DNA from: Longimicrobiales bacterium
GTDB taxonomy: Bacteria > Gemmatimonadota > Gemmatimonadetes > Longimicrobiales > Gaopeijiaceae
Direction: 5' to 3'
Length of the DNA: 6,344 nucleotides
Assembly: GCA_028280205.1 (NCBI GenBank)
Contig: JANQME010000439.1
Coordinates: 1 to 6,344, forward strand
The position numbers were made by a program, and so were the translations under genes. Each line of letters starts with the position of its first letter. Within the stretch, counting starts at the first letter, position 1. Of the stretch, positions 6,189 through 6,344 are shown one piece after another. The notes under the pieces were generated by a model. The model saw only the letters and a list, made by a program, of their open reading frames with translations, was not told where the DNA came from and did no database searches.

Positions 6189-6252
6189 GCCGACCATCCC
6201 CGGGGGGCGGATACGACTCCGCTCGCCATCACTGCCCACGGAGGCGACGACG

Positions 6253-6344
6253 ATGTCAGGAGAGCATCCACTGATCTATCTGGAAGGTCTGAGCAAGGTC
6301 TTCTACACGGAGGAGGTGGAGACGCACGCTTTGTCGAACATCAA
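6253..6344 (+). CDS. ABC transporter ATPase, MacB/LolD-type, N-terminal fragment (window edge)
   Basis: Only the first 30 codons are present. The opening LIYLEGLSKVF followed by EEVETHALSNI matches the start of MacB/LolD-family nucleotide-binding domains, where the pattern is roughly I.L..L.K.Y..G.....AL..I. The aromatic pair at 17-18 sits at the A-loop position that stacks on the ATP adenine. Walker A and all later motifs lie past the right edge. GGAGG (6240-6244) is eight bases before the ATG. With the adaptor and channel upstream, it is likely the energy-providing subunit of the same exporter. Whether the permease is fused to it, as in MacB, or separate cannot be seen. Confidence 0.8.
   Translation, partial: MSGEHPLIYLEGLSKVFYTEEVETHALSNI

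Noticed and set aside
6160..6252. Rho-independent terminator between adaptor and ATPase genes
   Set aside because: The GC hairpin has no T-run after it, and the following gene belongs functionally to the same exporter and has its own good ribosome-binding site.
1..6344. tRNA, rRNA, CRISPR arrays, insertion sequences or integration sites
   Set aside because: No cloverleaf-like, ribosomal, regularly spaced repeat or transposase-like sequence was seen on either strand by eye.

Overview
The window is GC-rich DNA with tightly packed genes. It comes from a Gram-negative, two-membrane bacterium, since it encodes an outer-membrane efflux channel, a periplasmic adaptor and a MurB-type peptidoglycan enzyme. 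The FDFWxGxW-domain/deacylase fusion and the general protein style resemble Gemmatimonadota or a similar GC-rich environmental phylum. That placement is a judgement from memory and is not shown by the sequence.

Layout: two transcription units diverge from a central regulatory region of about 400 bases (2902-3303). Leftward (minus strand) runs an exported N-acyl-D-amino-acid deacylase-type amidohydrolase with an extra N-terminal domain (2901-769). Four bases later follows a MurB-like FAD enzyme (764 down to the left edge, C-terminus cut off). Rightward (plus strand) runs a tripartite efflux operon: TolC-family outer-membrane protein (3304-4872), HlyD/MacA-type membrane-anchored adaptor starting with TTG (4894-6159), and the first 30 codons of a MacB/LolD-type ABC ATPase (6253 to the right edge).

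The efflux genes appear in the order outer-membrane channel, adaptor, ATPase. This fits an ABC-driven (MacAB-like) exporter spanning both membranes; the permease would lie beyond the right edge. The leftward pair joins a secreted hydrolase for N-acylated D-amino acids to a cell-wall precursor reductase homologue. Both leftward proteins carry substitutions at positions that are normally catalytic or metal-binding: Asp for the zinc-bridging Cys in the deacylase, and Asp for Arg and Lys for Asn in the MurB homologue. Either may therefore not do exactly what its family name says.

The least explained part is the leader of the efflux operon. From 3149 to 3240 the sequence can form a long interrupted stem (7 + 11 pairs). 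Its 48-base loop contains four GGG runs with quadruplex-compatible spacing. A second perfect hairpin follows (3252-3267), then the ribosome-binding region. Just upstream lie a sigma-54-like -24/-12 element and an inverted repeat that could be an operator. These are sequence-level observations; function is inferred.
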